Positions 8,392 to 18,243 of a stretch of 38,398 nucleotides of DNA are shown piece after piece (within the stretch, counting starts at the first letter, position 1; each line of letters opens with the position of its first letter). This stretch comes from Saprospiraceae bacterium (lineage in GTDB: Bacteria; Bacteroidota; Bacteroidia; Chitinophagales; Saprospiraceae). Below the pieces are notes generated by a model. That model made no database searches. It was given only the letters and a program-made list of their open reading frames with translations, and was not told where the DNA came from. The stretch covers positions 1 through 38,398 of the forward strand of contig JANQWK010000055.1 of NCBI GenBank assembly GCA_030729925.1. Reading direction: 5' to 3'. A program made the translations under genes and the position numbers.

Positions 8392-9096
8392 TTATTCGCC
8401 CATTGTTATGGTTAAAACGTCCGAATAATATTCTATGGCAAAACGAAAGTCGTAGTTGTCCCGCAAACCCTGAATGAGCTTTTTCCGCACGAGGTACAGT
8501 TCAAGGGGGCCGGTTGGGAGGTGTACGAGCTGCTGGGGCGTGAATTGTAGCTTTCCATTGTCCAAAGGACCGTCCTGCTGAAGGGTATAGGCATGAGCGG
8601 TGCTGTCGCTGAAAAGCAGCAGGAGGGTTTCATCCGCTGCGAGCGGTGCACCGAACAACTCCAGGTTTAGACCGGCACTTTTGGAACAGCCCGCTTGCAC
8701 TCGGAAGCTATCCACCGAAGCGAGGGCAGCTTCGAAGCGCTGTTGCTTGCCGTCGTTTTGCAAAAAAGAAAACAGCGCCTGTTCGGGGTAATTTGCTTTG
8801 GCGGCATATTGATAGCGGGTGGTTGCATCACTGAGCTGCCTGGGGTCCATGGCTGTCGCCAAAAAGTTAACCCCTCCGGGAAAAGTTTTAGATAATCCGT
8901 TTTCTACACTACTGCCTTCCAAAAAAGCAGCGTATGCTTTTAGTTCCCGCTCGGGCTTGAGGTAACGGACGTAAAAGTCAGCATATATCCTGACTTGTTC
9001 CGCGCTACCAGGCTCCTGTATGCAGGAGACCAGGCCTGTGGCCAAAAATACAAGTACAAACAGGAGTCTGTTAAAAAAAAGGGGATAGCGTTTCAT
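8392..9096 (-). CDS. Putative lipoprotein of unknown function
   Basis: 234 residues. The N-terminus is a lipoprotein signal peptide (MKRYPLFFNRLLFVLVFLATG) with lipobox LVSC and lipidated Cys at 25. I do not recognise the mature domain. It contains a stretch about the arms of a possible beta-sandwich (RIYADFYVRYLKPERELKAYAAFLEG near 36-61), which resembles the start of carbohydrate- or protein-binding sandwich domains only loosely. A -7 box (TACCTTTGC) lies about 30 nt upstream, so it appears to have its own promoter. carB follows on the same strand after 127 bp. Confidence 0.75.
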   Translation of the reverse strand: MKRYPLFFNRLLFVLVFLATGLVSCIQEPGSAEQVRIYADFYVRYLKPERELKAYAAFLEGSSVENGLSKTFPGGVNFLATAMDPRQLSDATTRYQYAAKANYPEQALFSFLQNDGKQQRFEAALASVDSFRVQAGCSKSAGLNLELFGAPLAADETLLLLFSDSTAHAYTLQQDGPLDNGKLQFTPQQLVHLPTGPLELYLVRKKLIQGLRDNYDFRFAIEYYSDVLTITMGE

Positions 9097-9127
9097 GGGT
9101 GTTTGTTTTGAGATAGCTTCTACCCTT

Positions 9128-9136
9128 GCAAAGGTA
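9128..9136 (-). promoter_or_regulatory. -7 box for the putative lipoprotein gene
   Basis: The minus strand reads TACCTTTGC, an exact match to TAnnTTTGC, placing a start site near 9120 and leaving a short leader before the ATG at 9096. No clear TTG -33 element was found. Confidence 0.5.
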
Positions 9137-9232
9137 AAATATCCCCCCGGCGAACTGTAAAAGGATGCGCTGTTTTTTTGCCGACAGGCATAGCCCTTCT
9201 CCCGCAGAACGGAAAAAAATGAAAAGGATTTC

Positions 9233-9261
9233 TTGGAGTTGAAACAGAATCATTACTTTTG
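9233..9261 (+). promoter_or_regulatory. Promoter of the TonB receptor operon
   Basis: TTG at 9233-9235, an 18-nt spacer and TACTTTTG at 9254-9261 fit the Bacteroidota promoter pattern TTG-N(17-23)-TAnnTTTG. Transcription would start near 9268, giving a leader of about 100 nt that contains a 9-bp inverted repeat. Confidence 0.6.
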
Positions 9262-9274
9262 ATCAAATTTATTG

Positions 9275-9327
9275 TTTCGGGTAGGACACTTTCCAACTAT
9301 GCAAATCGAAAAACCAGTTACCCGAAA
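9275..9327 (+). promoter_or_regulatory. Inverted repeat in the TonB operon leader
   Basis: TTTCGGGTA at 9275-9283 is the exact reverse complement of TACCCGAAA at 9319-9327, with a 35-nt loop. Two further G-U pairs could extend the stem in RNA. It lies between the predicted transcription start and the ATG at 9371. Its function is unknown. Confidence 0.45.
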
Positions 9328-9370
9328 TGTACAAAAACTGATTTAACCTATCCACTGATATGCTAAACCA

Positions 9371-12300
9371 ATGTATATGACCAGGTATTTTATGCTGACC
9401 GCGCTGCTGGTAATCGGGCTGCCTCTATTGCTTGTAGCCCAAACTTCCCTGGGGGGCAAGGTGACCGATGAGGATAGCAAAGAGCCGCTGAGCTTTTCCA
9501 CGGTGGTGCTGTTCAAAAACGGGGTGTATATCACCGGAACGCCTACCGATTTAGATGGCAACTACAATTTTACCAGCATAGATCCAGGTACCTACGAGGT
9601 GGAAGTGGGCTATACCGGCTACCAGACACAACGGGTAGAAGGGGTTATGGTACTGGCGGGTAAGGCCAATAAACTGGATGTGGCCCTGAGCAACGTGGGG
9701 GGCGTGATGCTGGATGAGGTGGTGGTGACCGAGTACCGGAATCCCCTGATCGAACAGGATAATACGACTTCCGGGGCGGTGATTACGAGCGAACAGATCC
9801 AAAATCTGGCTACCCGGAATATCAACGCGATTGCGAGTACGGCAGCAGGACTTTCTACTTCCGATGAGGGAGGCGCTATTACGATTCGGGGCTCGCGCAG
9901 CAATGCAACCGATTATTACGTGGATGGGGTGCGGGTGTTTGGATCCCTGATACCCGAAACGGAGATTGATCAGCTGCAAATCATCACCGGCGGTATGGAA
10001 GCGCGATACGGCGACGTTACCGGTGGGGTGATTTCGATTACGACCAAAGGCCCATCCGCTATTTTGAGCGGAGGCGTAGAGGTAGAGTCTTCTAATATGC
10101 TGGATCCCTACGACAATACGCTGGTTGGTTTTAACTTGAGCGGACCAATCTGGCGCAATAAGGCGACCAAGTCACCCATCCTGGGCTTCCGATTGTCGGG
10201 CCGATATACGAGTTTTGCCGACGACGACCCGCCCGCGATTGATGTTTTTACCGTCAAACCTTCAGTCTTACAGGAACTGGAGGCCAACCCAATCGTCAGA
10301 ATCGGAGGAACACCCTTCGTGGCAGCCGATTTTTTGACCCAAGAGGATGCACAGGCACTCGACTACCGACCCAATGAAGGAGGAAGTCTGCTCGACCTCA
10401 CCGCTAAAATTGACGCCCGGATCAGTCCCTCACTGGATATGACCCTTACCGGAGCGTTCCGAAATTCGGAAAACCAGTTTACGCCAGGCGGTTGGCGCCT
10501 GATGAACAGCCACAACAACCCCATCTCAAATGGCAATACCTTCCGGGGCAATTTTCGCTTTCGCCACCGCTTTGGAATAGATGCCGATGGCCGGCAAAAA
10601 AAGACGGGGTTTGTGCAGAATGCGAGCTATACCCTGCAGGCGGGCTATGAATTGACAGAAAACAATTCTGCCGATCAACGCCTCGGCGAAAATTACTTCG
10701 ACTATGGCTATATCGGTAAGTTCGATATTGATTGGGTGCCCACTTTTGTAGAGTCTTTCAATCCCCAAACCGGCGAGTTCTTCCTCATCCATACGGATTA
10801 CCGCGAAATCCTGCGAAGCTACACGCCGGGGACAAAAAACCCGGTCAGGGCCAATTTCAACAATGCCATGGGGCTCGATTTCGGCAGCGGAGAACCTCTG
10901 AATCCCAATATCGGCGAATATTTGATTACCAACCTCCAAGGGACTACCCCGGGTATTTCCCGCACCAGCTTTTTTGCCCAAAACGGTACCATCTCCAGCG
11001 TGTTTACCAATTCGTGGAATTTTCACAGGAATGTAGGAGATATCTATAGCGTAGTAGCGCGCTCCAAGTCCGAAATCTTGTCTTTCAACGGCAACCTGAG
11101 TTTCGACTTGGTTCCGGGCAGCTCGGACAAGGCACGCCACAGCATCGAACTGGGATTTATGTACGAAGAGCGGCTCAGCCGCTCCTATAATGTTTTTCCG
11201 GTTACCCTTTGGGATGTTGCTCGACAGCAGGCCAATAACCATATCCTGGGTATCGGGGAAAATAGAGATACGGCGTCTCTGGTGGATTATGAAAATTATC
11301 CTCGGACAGCTCTCTATGGACTGACCATCGCCGAAGGAGCAGATAATTTGTTTTACAAACGCGTCCGGGAGTCTTTAGGGCTGCCCCTGGATGCGTTTTT
11401 GAACGTGGACGGACTGGATCCGGAACAGCTGCGGTTGGATATGTTTTCCGCTAAGGAACTCAACGATCAGGGCCTGCTTTCCTATTTTGGCTACGATTAC
11501 CTCGGCAATGAGTTCAATGGCACTTTCGACGACTTCTTTACGGCAACCGAGGACGGCGTGCGCACTTTCCCGGTGGCACCCAATCGCCCTACTTATGCCG
11601 CAGTATATCTCCAGGACAAATTCACGTTCCGGGATATCATTTTCCGCCTCGGTGTGCGCATTGACCGCTATGATGCGAATACGAGAGTGCTCAAGGACAA
11701 TTATTCCCTCTACGATATCATGGGCGCAGGGCAGTTTCATGCGGAAAACGGCAGCGAGCGCCCCGGTAATATAGGAGACGATTATAAGGTATATCTGGAC
11801 GAAACAGGTGCCGACGTACAGGCGTACCGGGACGGAGATCAGTGGTACCGCGGGGACGGAACCCCGGTCAATAGTGCTATCGAAATTGAAGGCATCCGTA
11901 CAGGTCTGGTCAACCCAAAGTTTGTGTACGATCAAGTGACCGATGACCCCAATTTTATCAAAAGCCGCGATTTCGACATCAATGCTTCGTTCGAGGATTA
12001 CCGTCCCGAACTGAACATCATGCCCCGACTGGCTTTTTCATTCCCGATCTCAGAAGATGCGAACTTCTTCGCACACTACGATATCCTGGTACAACGCCCG
12101 GCATCGAACACCCTGGCGACGCCCTTGAATTATTTCTATTTCATTGACGGGGCAAGTAATCTGATCAATAACCCGAATTTGAGACCGGAGCGCACCATAG
12201 ATTATGAGGTGGGCTTTCAGCAAAAATTAAGCATGACCTCGGCCCTGAAAATATCGGCCTACTACAAGGAAATGCGCGATATGATCCAAAGCCGTACTTT

Positions 12301-13045
12301 CTTCCCGGTTCCCTTTGTCAACCAATATACTACCTACGACAACCAGGATTTTGGTACCGTAAAAGGCTTTTCGCTGCAATACGATCTTCGCCGTACAGGT
12401 AACTTGTCACTACAGACCAACTACACCATCCAGTTTGCCGATGGTACCGGATCCAATTCCGATTCCCAACGCGGCATTAGCAACAGGGGTAACTTACGCA
12501 ACCTCTTTCCCTTGGACTTCGACGAACGCCACCGCATCAACCTCAACCTCGATTACCGCTACCTTTCGGGCAAGCGCTACAACGGACCGCGTATCGCAGG
12601 AGTTGATATTTTTTCCAACGCAGGACTGAGTTTGCAGCTGACCTCCGTGTCGGGCCGACCCTATACTGCCCGCGAACTGGCTACCGAACTCGGAGGAACG
12701 GGTACCGTGGGTGCCATCAATGGTGCACGCAAACCCTGGAATTTTTTCCTGAATGCAAGGGTGGATAAAACTTTCCGGATAGACAACCGGCACGGCATAA
12801 ATGTGTATTTCCGGGTGTCCAATGTACTGGATCGGCGCAATATCATCAATGTATATCCCGTAACCGGTTCTCCTACCGATTCCGGATTCCTCAATTCCCC
12901 CAATGGGGAAAATCAACTGATCAGTATCGAAAATTCGGTGAGAACGGTCGAGTCCTACCTGGCTTCCTACCAGTGGGCCTTGCTCAACCCGAATTTGTAC
13001 AGCTTGCCCAGACGTATGTACTTGGGCGCGCGCTTTACGTTCTAA
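9371..13045 (+). CDS. TonB-dependent outer-membrane receptor with carboxypeptidase-like N-domain
   Basis: A 1224-residue outer-membrane receptor that would take up a ligand using TonB energy. Order of parts: signal peptide (about 1-23, ending LVAQ), a carboxypeptidase-regulatory-like beta domain (GGKVTDEDSKEPLSFSTVVL onward, about 28-115), a TonB-box-like LDEVVVTEY (about 115-123), a plug domain (SGAVITSEQIQN to YGDVTGGVISITTKG, to about 228), then a large beta-barrel ending in a terminal Phe (YLGARFTF). This is the domain order of SusC-like and related receptors, but no SusD partner follows. Instead a giant secreted protein and a PorV-like protein follow with 38-bp gaps, which suggests a joint outer-surface function. 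The ligand is unknown. Confidence 0.93.
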   Translation: MYMTRYFMLTALLVIGLPLLLVAQTSLGGKVTDEDSKEPLSFSTVVLFKNGVYITGTPTDLDGNYNFTSIDPGTYEVEVGYTGYQTQRVEGVMVLAGKANKLDVALSNVGGVMLDEVVVTEYRNPLIEQDNTTSGAVITSEQIQNLATRNINAIASTAAGLSTSDEGGAITIRGSRSNATDYYVDGVRVFGSLIPETEIDQLQIITGGMEARYGDVTGGVISITTKGPSAILSGGVEVESSNMLDPYDNTLVGFNLSGPIWRNKATKSPILGFRLSGRYTSFADDDPPAIDVFTVKPSVLQELEANPIVRIGGTPFVAADFLTQEDAQALDYRPNEGGSLLDLTAKIDARISPSLDMTLTGAFRNSENQFTPGGWRLMNSHNNPISNGNTFRGNFRFRHRFGIDADGRQKKTGFVQNASYTLQAGYELTENNSADQRLGENYFDYGYIGKFDIDWVPTFVESFNPQTGEFFLIHTDYREILRSYTPGTKNPVRANFNNAMGLDFGSGEPLNPNIGEYLITNLQGTTPGISRTSFFAQNGTISSVFTNSWNFHRNVGDIYSVVARSKSEILSFNGNLSFDLVPGSSDKARHSIELGFMYEERLSRSYNVFPVTLWDVARQQANNHILGIGENRDTASLVDYENYPRTALYGLTIAEGADNLFYKRVRESLGLPLDAFLNVDGLDPEQLRLDMFSAKELNDQGLLSYFGYDYLGNEFNGTFDDFFTATEDGVRTFPVAPNRPTYAAVYLQDKFTFRDIIFRLGVRIDRYDANTRVLKDNYSLYDIMGAGQFHAENGSERPGNIGDDYKVYLDETGADVQAYRDGDQWYRGDGTPVNSAIEIEGIRTGLVNPKFVYDQVTDDPNFIKSRDFDINASFEDYRPELNIMPRLAFSFPISEDANFFAHYDILVQRPASNTLATPLNYFYFIDGASNLINNPNLRPERTIDYEVGFQQKLSMTSALKISAYYKEMRDMIQSRTFFPVPFVNQYTTYDNQDFGTVKGFSLQYDLRRTGNLSLQTNYTIQFADGTGSNSDSQRGISNRGNLRNLFPLDFDERHRINLNLDYRYLSGKRYNGPRIAGVDIFSNAGLSLQLTSVSGRPYTARELATELGGTGTVGAINGARKPWNFFLNARVDKTFRIDNRHGINVYFRVSNVLDRRNIINVYPVTGSPTDSGFLNSPNGENQLISIENSVRTVESYLASYQWALLNPNLYSLPRRMYLGARFTF

Positions 13046-13083
13046 TTTTTTGGCCTTGGTACCTATAACTGAATAACAAGAGT

Positions 13084-16000
13084 ATGCAAAATATGAACCG
13101 TCGAAAACGAGCAACAGGCCTTGCAGTCAGAGTCTCTGTGATGCTGATCGTGGCAGGACTTTACGCCCTGCCGGTTTTTGGACATATCAACCCGGCACTG
13201 GCAGCGCGTAAGGCTCAGGTGAACAAGAACAACAACCAGTTGGGTTTCCGGGAGAATTGCGATAATGCAGTTTCCCAAATAGATATGGCCATCAATAACG
13301 TGCGCGCCCGTTTGCTTACCGGGGGCGATGTGTGGTGGGACAGCAACGATGCACGCTACGTGGTGCCCAAGGTGCCGCCCGGGGTTCCAGAGGTGTCTTC
13401 TATCTTTTCCGGAGCTGTTTGGATTGGCGGAGTGGATCCGGGGGGTAACTTGAAAGTGGCAGCCCAGCAGCACGGACGAGCGAGCGGAGATTTCGATTTT
13501 TTCCCGGGACCGCTTAACCCCGAGACGGGAAAGACAGACCAGGAGACCTGCGCCAAATGGGATAAATTTTTCACGGTCAGTGGCGAAAGTATCCAGGAAC
13601 ATCTCCGCAACTGGAATCAGGCGAGGGTAGAGGGACGGGAGTACAAGGAGTCCGATATTCCCAAGGACGTCAGAGGGTGGCCGGCAAGGGGCAATCGCTT
13701 TTTTGAGGATATCCACCAGTTTAAATTGCCCAATACCCGCCAGGGTTTGGCCGGTTTTTACGACCAAAACGGCAATGGCGATTACGAACCCGATCTGGGC
13801 GATTTCCCGGTGATCGAGATCAGAGGTTGCGATGAACCCCAGTTTCCCGATCAAATGACGTTCTGGATTTATAACGATGCAGGTAATATCCATGCACAGT
13901 CCCAAGGTTCTCCCATCCAGATGGAAGTACAGGTGCAGGCTTTCGCATACGCTACCAACGACGAAATCAATGACATGACTTTCCAGCGCTACAAATTGAT
14001 CAACCGCGCTATCGAAAGTATAGACAGTACCTTTTTTGCGATGTGGGTAGATCCTGACCTGGGTTGCCCACTGGACGATTACATCGGCGCGGACACCCTG
14101 CGCGATCTGGCTTATGTGTATAACCAGGATGCGCTGGATGGCTTTACCGGCTGTACTTGTAACATCGGTGGAGCTATCAATACGTATTGCGATGAAGTAC
14201 CGATTCTCGGCGTGGATTATTTCAGAGGTCCACTCGATGAGTTTGGCGTGGAAATTGGAATGTCGAGCTTTACTTATTTCAACAACCAGGGTGTGACCCC
14301 CGCTCCTCCCAATGGCACGACAGACCCCGAAAATGCCCAGGAGTTTTACAACTACCTCTCCGGTTCCTGGAAAGATGGTACGCCTTTTACCCTCGGAGGG
14401 GATGCGTATCTCGATGGCATACCCGTGCAGTATGCTTTTACCGATCCTCCCAATGATCCCAACGGGTGGTCCATGTGTACACAAGCCCTGCCTCCGGGCG
14501 ACCGCCGGACGATTCAGGCTTCCGGCCCCTTCCGACTGGATCCGGGAGCGGTCAACGAACTGATCATCGGTGTGGTATGGGTGCCCGATCAGGCTTATCC
14601 CTGCCCAAGTATCCGCAAACTCCAAGAGGCAGATGATATCGCCCAAGCCTTGTTCGACAATTGTTTTGAAATCACCGATGGACCCGATGCTCCGGATCTG
14701 GATTTTATCGAACTCGATCGGGAGCTGATCGTCATCATGACCAATGATACGGTTACTTCCAATAATGCTTTCGAGGCTTACGCCCAGCGAGGCCTGCAGA
14801 TCCCCGCACTGGTTCAGGATAGCCTGTATCGTTTTGAGGGATACAAACTGTATCAGCTTTCCGGACCCAACGTCACGATCGCAGATCTCGACAATGTGTC
14901 CAAAGCCAGATTGGTCTATCAGGTGGATGTCGAAAATAAAGTAGGCCGGGTGTTCAACTGGACAACCGTAGATAATCCCACCGGGGAAGAGTATTACGTA
15001 CCTGTCCTGGAGGTAGAGGGTTCTAACGGAGGTATTCGGCACACCTTCCGCATAACAGAGGATCAATTTGCCGAAGGCGATCGCCGCCTCATCAACCACA
15101 GAAAATACTATTTCACGGCAGTAGCCTACGCTCATAACGAATACGAACCCTTTGATCCTGAAAATATTATTGGTCAGCGACAGCCATACCTCGAAGGGCG
15201 GCGCAACATCGGTGACGGGGAAAATCCCTTCTACACGGTGATTCCGCGGCCAGTGGTGGATCGCTCTCTCATGGCGCAGTATGGCGATGGAGCCATCATC
15301 ACCCGCATAGATGGGGAGGGAACGGGTCTCAACTTCCTGGATATATCTGATGAGACGCGCGAAGCTATTTTGAAGGACGAATTTAATGGGGAAATCACCT
15401 ACAAGGAAGGTCGTGGCCCTATCGAGGTCAATATTTTCAATCCGCTGGATGTGGTAGATGGGGAGTACGAGCTGACCTTCGTGGATGAAAATATGGCGAA
15501 TGACAGGTTGGACAACCAGGTTAGGTGGGTACTCCGCAACCTTTCTCTGCCGGGTAGTCCGGTGATCAGTTCGCAAAGTACCATCGAACGACTCAATGAA
15601 GAAATTATCAAAGAATACGGTTTTACGGTAACGGTCGGACAGGTGCCTGATGCGGGCGGCCTGCGCGGCGGTAGCAATGGGGTCATCGGGTATGAAGAAT
15701 CCTATACCGATCCCAACGCAGCACCCTGGCTCACGGGCGTGAAAGATGACTTTATCCCCGGTCCGCTGGACATTGACGATGTCGTCTTCAATTATGTAGC
15801 TACCGGCGACGGCGAAGCAGATGCCGCTATTGATCCGGATCAAGCCTTTACCAATATCGGCCCGGGCTACTTTATTCCCTATTATCTTGCGGACTGGCGT
15901 CCGAAAAACGAGCAAAACCTGCCTTATATCACGCCTGCATGGTCGGATAACAGCGGCAGTTCCATCGTCCGCAACCAGAGCACGATCTCGAGTCTGAATA

Positions 16001-17097
16001 ATGTAGATATTGTATTCACCTCTAACAAAGACTTGTGGAGCCGTTGTGTGGTCGTAGAAACCAACAACCGATTTTTTGAACTCGAAGGGTTTTCCGCAGC
16101 AGGTCAGCGCAAAAGCTTCGATCTCAGGGCTGCGCCCAGCGTGACCAAGTTCGACAACAATGGAGATGGCCTTCCGGATGTGGATACCGAAGACACTGGA
16201 GAAGGTATGGGTTGGTTCCCCGGGTATGCGATTGACGTAGAAACGGGTCAACGGCTGAATATTTTCTTTGGAGAAAATTCAGTTTACAATGGTGATTTCT
16301 TTGAAGAGGGCTATCTGGCTCCGCCAACAGGCCAGGACATGATGTTCAATCCATCCGGTCAGCTGATTCTCGGAACAGGGGGCTTGCCTACCAGTTATCG
16401 GTATTATGCAGGTGGCCACCATTTTATATATGTAACCCGGCAGCCTTACGATGGGTGTACTTTGCTGCGCACCCGATTCAGACCGGCACCGGTATCTTTG
16501 GTGAAAATCAATGCCATCAAAGATATTACCTGGACGGGTCTGGTGATGTCGGGCACGCCATTCAAGTCTTACCAGGAAGGATTGATCCCGGAAGACCTGG
16601 TTGTCAAGTTGCGGGTAAACAACCCCTATCAGGTAAAAACGGGTACTGGTGCGTATCGGGGTTATCCCACCTACCGGTTTACCGTAGCGGCCAAACAGGC
16701 TGCGGCGCTCGAAGGGCCAACGCTTGAAAATGCCCTGAACCAAATCAATGTTGTTCCGAACCCTTATCGGGGATATGCCGACTATGAAACCTCTCAGTTT
16801 ACGAATGTCGTCAAGATCACCAACCTGCCCGCCAAGTGTACGGTCACTATTTTCTCGCTCGACGGGAAGTATATTCGCCAGTACCAACGCGACGAGCGCG
16901 GAGCTGTGCCGAGGGGCAACAACCGGGCGGTTGAACAAAACCAGATTACGCCGGCTCTGGAGTGGGATCTCAAAAACAGCAAGGGGATACCGATTGCCAG
17001 CGGGGTGTACCTGATTCACGTCGAAGCAGAAGGATTAGGAGCGCGAACGATCAAATGGTTTGGCATTAACCGGCAGTTTGACCCCACCGGATTGTAG
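13084..17097 (+). CDS. Giant secreted surface protein with type IX sorting-like C-terminus
   Basis: 1337 residues. A long N-terminal signal sequence (about 1-43, hydrophobic core VSVMLIVAGLYALPVFG) is followed by a large domain of unknown fold. Near residue 88 it contains the segment VPPGVPEVSSIFSGAVWIGG, and acidic loops such as DQNGNGDYEPDLGDFP (about 222) look calcium-binding. From about residue 1222, VVPNPYRG, TVTIFSLDGKYI and IPIASGVYLIHVEAEG resemble the type IX secretion C-terminal sorting domain, but the protein continues to an unusual end (KWFGINRQFDPTGL). It would be exported to the cell surface or outside. It lies 38 bp after the TonB receptor and 38 bp before a PorV-like gene. A 1062-codon antisense frame over its first 80% is judged a shadow. 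I know of no characterised function. Confidence 0.88.
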   Translation: MQNMNRRKRATGLAVRVSVMLIVAGLYALPVFGHINPALAARKAQVNKNNNQLGFRENCDNAVSQIDMAINNVRARLLTGGDVWWDSNDARYVVPKVPPGVPEVSSIFSGAVWIGGVDPGGNLKVAAQQHGRASGDFDFFPGPLNPETGKTDQETCAKWDKFFTVSGESIQEHLRNWNQARVEGREYKESDIPKDVRGWPARGNRFFEDIHQFKLPNTRQGLAGFYDQNGNGDYEPDLGDFPVIEIRGCDEPQFPDQMTFWIYNDAGNIHAQSQGSPIQMEVQVQAFAYATNDEINDMTFQRYKLINRAIESIDSTFFAMWVDPDLGCPLDDYIGADTLRDLAYVYNQDALDGFTGCTCNIGGAINTYCDEVPILGVDYFRGPLDEFGVEIGMSSFTYFNNQGVTPAPPNGTTDPENAQEFYNYLSGSWKDGTPFTLGGDAYLDGIPVQYAFTDPPNDPNGWSMCTQALPPGDRRTIQASGPFRLDPGAVNELIIGVVWVPDQAYPCPSIRKLQEADDIAQALFDNCFEITDGPDAPDLDFIELDRELIVIMTNDTVTSNNAFEAYAQRGLQIPALVQDSLYRFEGYKLYQLSGPNVTIADLDNVSKARLVYQVDVENKVGRVFNWTTVDNPTGEEYYVPVLEVEGSNGGIRHTFRITEDQFAEGDRRLINHRKYYFTAVAYAHNEYEPFDPENIIGQRQPYLEGRRNIGDGENPFYTVIPRPVVDRSLMAQYGDGAIITRIDGEGTGLNFLDISDETREAILKDEFNGEITYKEGRGPIEVNIFNPLDVVDGEYELTFVDENMANDRLDNQVRWVLRNLSLPGSPVISSQSTIERLNEEIIKEYGFTVTVGQVPDAGGLRGGSNGVIGYEESYTDPNAAPWLTGVKDDFIPGPLDIDDVVFNYVATGDGEADAAIDPDQAFTNIGPGYFIPYYLADWRPKNEQNLPYITPAWSDNSGSSIVRNQSTISSLNNVDIVFTSNKDLWSRCVVVETNNRFFELEGFSAAGQRKSFDLRAAPSVTKFDNNGDGLPDVDTEDTGEGMGWFPGYAIDVETGQRLNIFFGENSVYNGDFFEEGYLAPPTGQDMMFNPSGQLILGTGGLPTSYRYYAGGHHFIYVTRQPYDGCTLLRTRFRPAPVSLVKINAIKDITWTGLVMSGTPFKSYQEGLIPEDLVVKLRVNNPYQVKTGTGAYRGYPTYRFTVAAKQAAALEGPTLENALNQINVVPNPYRGYADYETSQFTNVVKITNLPAKCTVTIFSLDGKYIRQYQRDERGAVPRGNNRAVEQNQITPALEWDLKNSKGIPIASGVYLIHVEAEGLGARTIKWFGINRQFDPTGL

Positions 17098-17135
17098 GAA
17101 GGCGGAAAGTTGCAGATGAATTATAATCAAAAGAT

Positions 17136-18182
17136 ATGAACAGAGCATTATTATTGCTGATAGCTTTCTGGGGTCTGTTTCGGGCGGATCTGCATGCAGG
17201 GAATCCCGACCGACAGGGAGAGGCAGGAGCTTATGAGTTGCTGATGAATCCCTGGGCCAGGAGCGCCGGGTTGCATACCATATCTACCTCCATGATTCGC
17301 GGGGTGGAGTCTTTGCGACTTAATGTGGCGGGTCTGGCAAGGATCAACCAGACAGAGGTTCTTGCGAGCCATGCCGTGTACCTGCAAGGCACCGGGATCA
17401 CCATGAATGCGTTGGGAGTGGGACAACGAATTGGGAAAAACAGTGTGTTGGGTATGAGTATCATGGCCCTCGATTTCGGGGAAATTGCGGTGACCACCAC
17501 CGACGAACCGGAAGGAACCGGAGCGTTTTTCTCGCCCAATTTTTTTAATATTGGCTTCAGCTTTGCGCATACCTTCGAAAATAAAGTGTCCGTTGGGGTT
17601 ACTTTCCGGGGAATCTCTCAGTCCACATCCGACCTCTCGGCTTTCGGATTTGCCGTGGATGCAGGGATTCAGTATGTAACCGGAGAAGCAGATAACTTCA
17701 AATTTGGAATATCGCTGCGCAATGTCGGTTCCCGCATGGCTTTCGGCGGAGAAGGACTGGCCACTCAGCGACCCAGTCCCAATGGGAGCGGCTACGAACT
17801 TACCCTCAGCCAACGCGCGGCGGGATTCGAGCTCCCCTCTGCCCTGAACATCGGGCTGTCCTACGATATCAACTTTGCCGAAATCAACCGCTTCACCCTG
17901 CTGGGCAATTTTACCGCCAATTCTTTTTCGCGCGACCAACTGGGAGCAGGCTTTGAATACGCCTTGAAAGAGATTTTTCAACTCCGGGCGGCTTACAAAG
18001 TCGAGCTGGGCAGCATTCAACCCTTTGAAGCATCCATTTATACCGGCCTCAGCGCCGGAGCTTCCCTGGAACTACCCCTGAGCAAGGAAAATAAAGATAC
18101 GCGACTGGGCATAGACTATGCCTACCGGGATACCCGCCTGTGGAACGGCACCCACAACTTCTCGTTCCGCATCAGCATTTAA
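17136..18182 (+). CDS. PorV/PorQ-family outer-membrane protein
   Basis: 348 residues with a signal peptide (about 1-21, ending LHAG) and a FadL-like beta-barrel. Family marks are the early LLMNPWARSAGLHTISTSMIRG, the NVAGLA turn near 62, repeated alternating strands, and a terminal aromatic-ending strand (NFSFRISI). PorV (LptO) shuttles type IX substrates and PorQ is part of the attachment complex at the surface. Which one this resembles more, or whether it is a third paralogue, cannot be told here. It is the last gene of the operon begun by the TonB receptor, 38 bp after the giant surface protein, and a strong terminator follows 60 bp later. A dedicated carrier for the neighbour is a reasonable inference. 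Confidence 0.85.
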   Translation: MNRALLLLIAFWGLFRADLHAGNPDRQGEAGAYELLMNPWARSAGLHTISTSMIRGVESLRLNVAGLARINQTEVLASHAVYLQGTGITMNALGVGQRIGKNSVLGMSIMALDFGEIAVTTTDEPEGTGAFFSPNFFNIGFSFAHTFENKVSVGVTFRGISQSTSDLSAFGFAVDAGIQYVTGEADNFKFGISLRNVGSRMAFGGEGLATQRPSPNGSGYELTLSQRAAGFELPSALNIGLSYDINFAEINRFTLLGNFTANSFSRDQLGAGFEYALKEIFQLRAAYKVELGSIQPFEASIYTGLSAGASLELPLSKENKDTRLGIDYAYRDTRLWNGTHNFSFRISI

Positions 18183-18243
18183 AACAAGAACCCGGCAAAA
18201 TTTGAATGTTCCGTAAAAAATAGTATTTTTACCATTCGTATTA

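Noticed and set aside
13063-16251. A 1062-codon open frame on the minus strand opposite the giant surface protein
   Set aside because: It has no recognisable domain, has improbable composition, and runs past the start of the sense gene into the intergenic gap. The sense frame has a signal peptide and a sorting-like end. The long antisense frame is explained by codon bias of the sense gene.
17151-18020. Minus-strand frame opposite the PorV-like gene (and similar ones at 10526-11242, 20248-20883 and 27938-28867)
   Set aside because: All lie wholly inside well-supported genes, show no family motifs, and have no promoter or spacing that would suggest expression.
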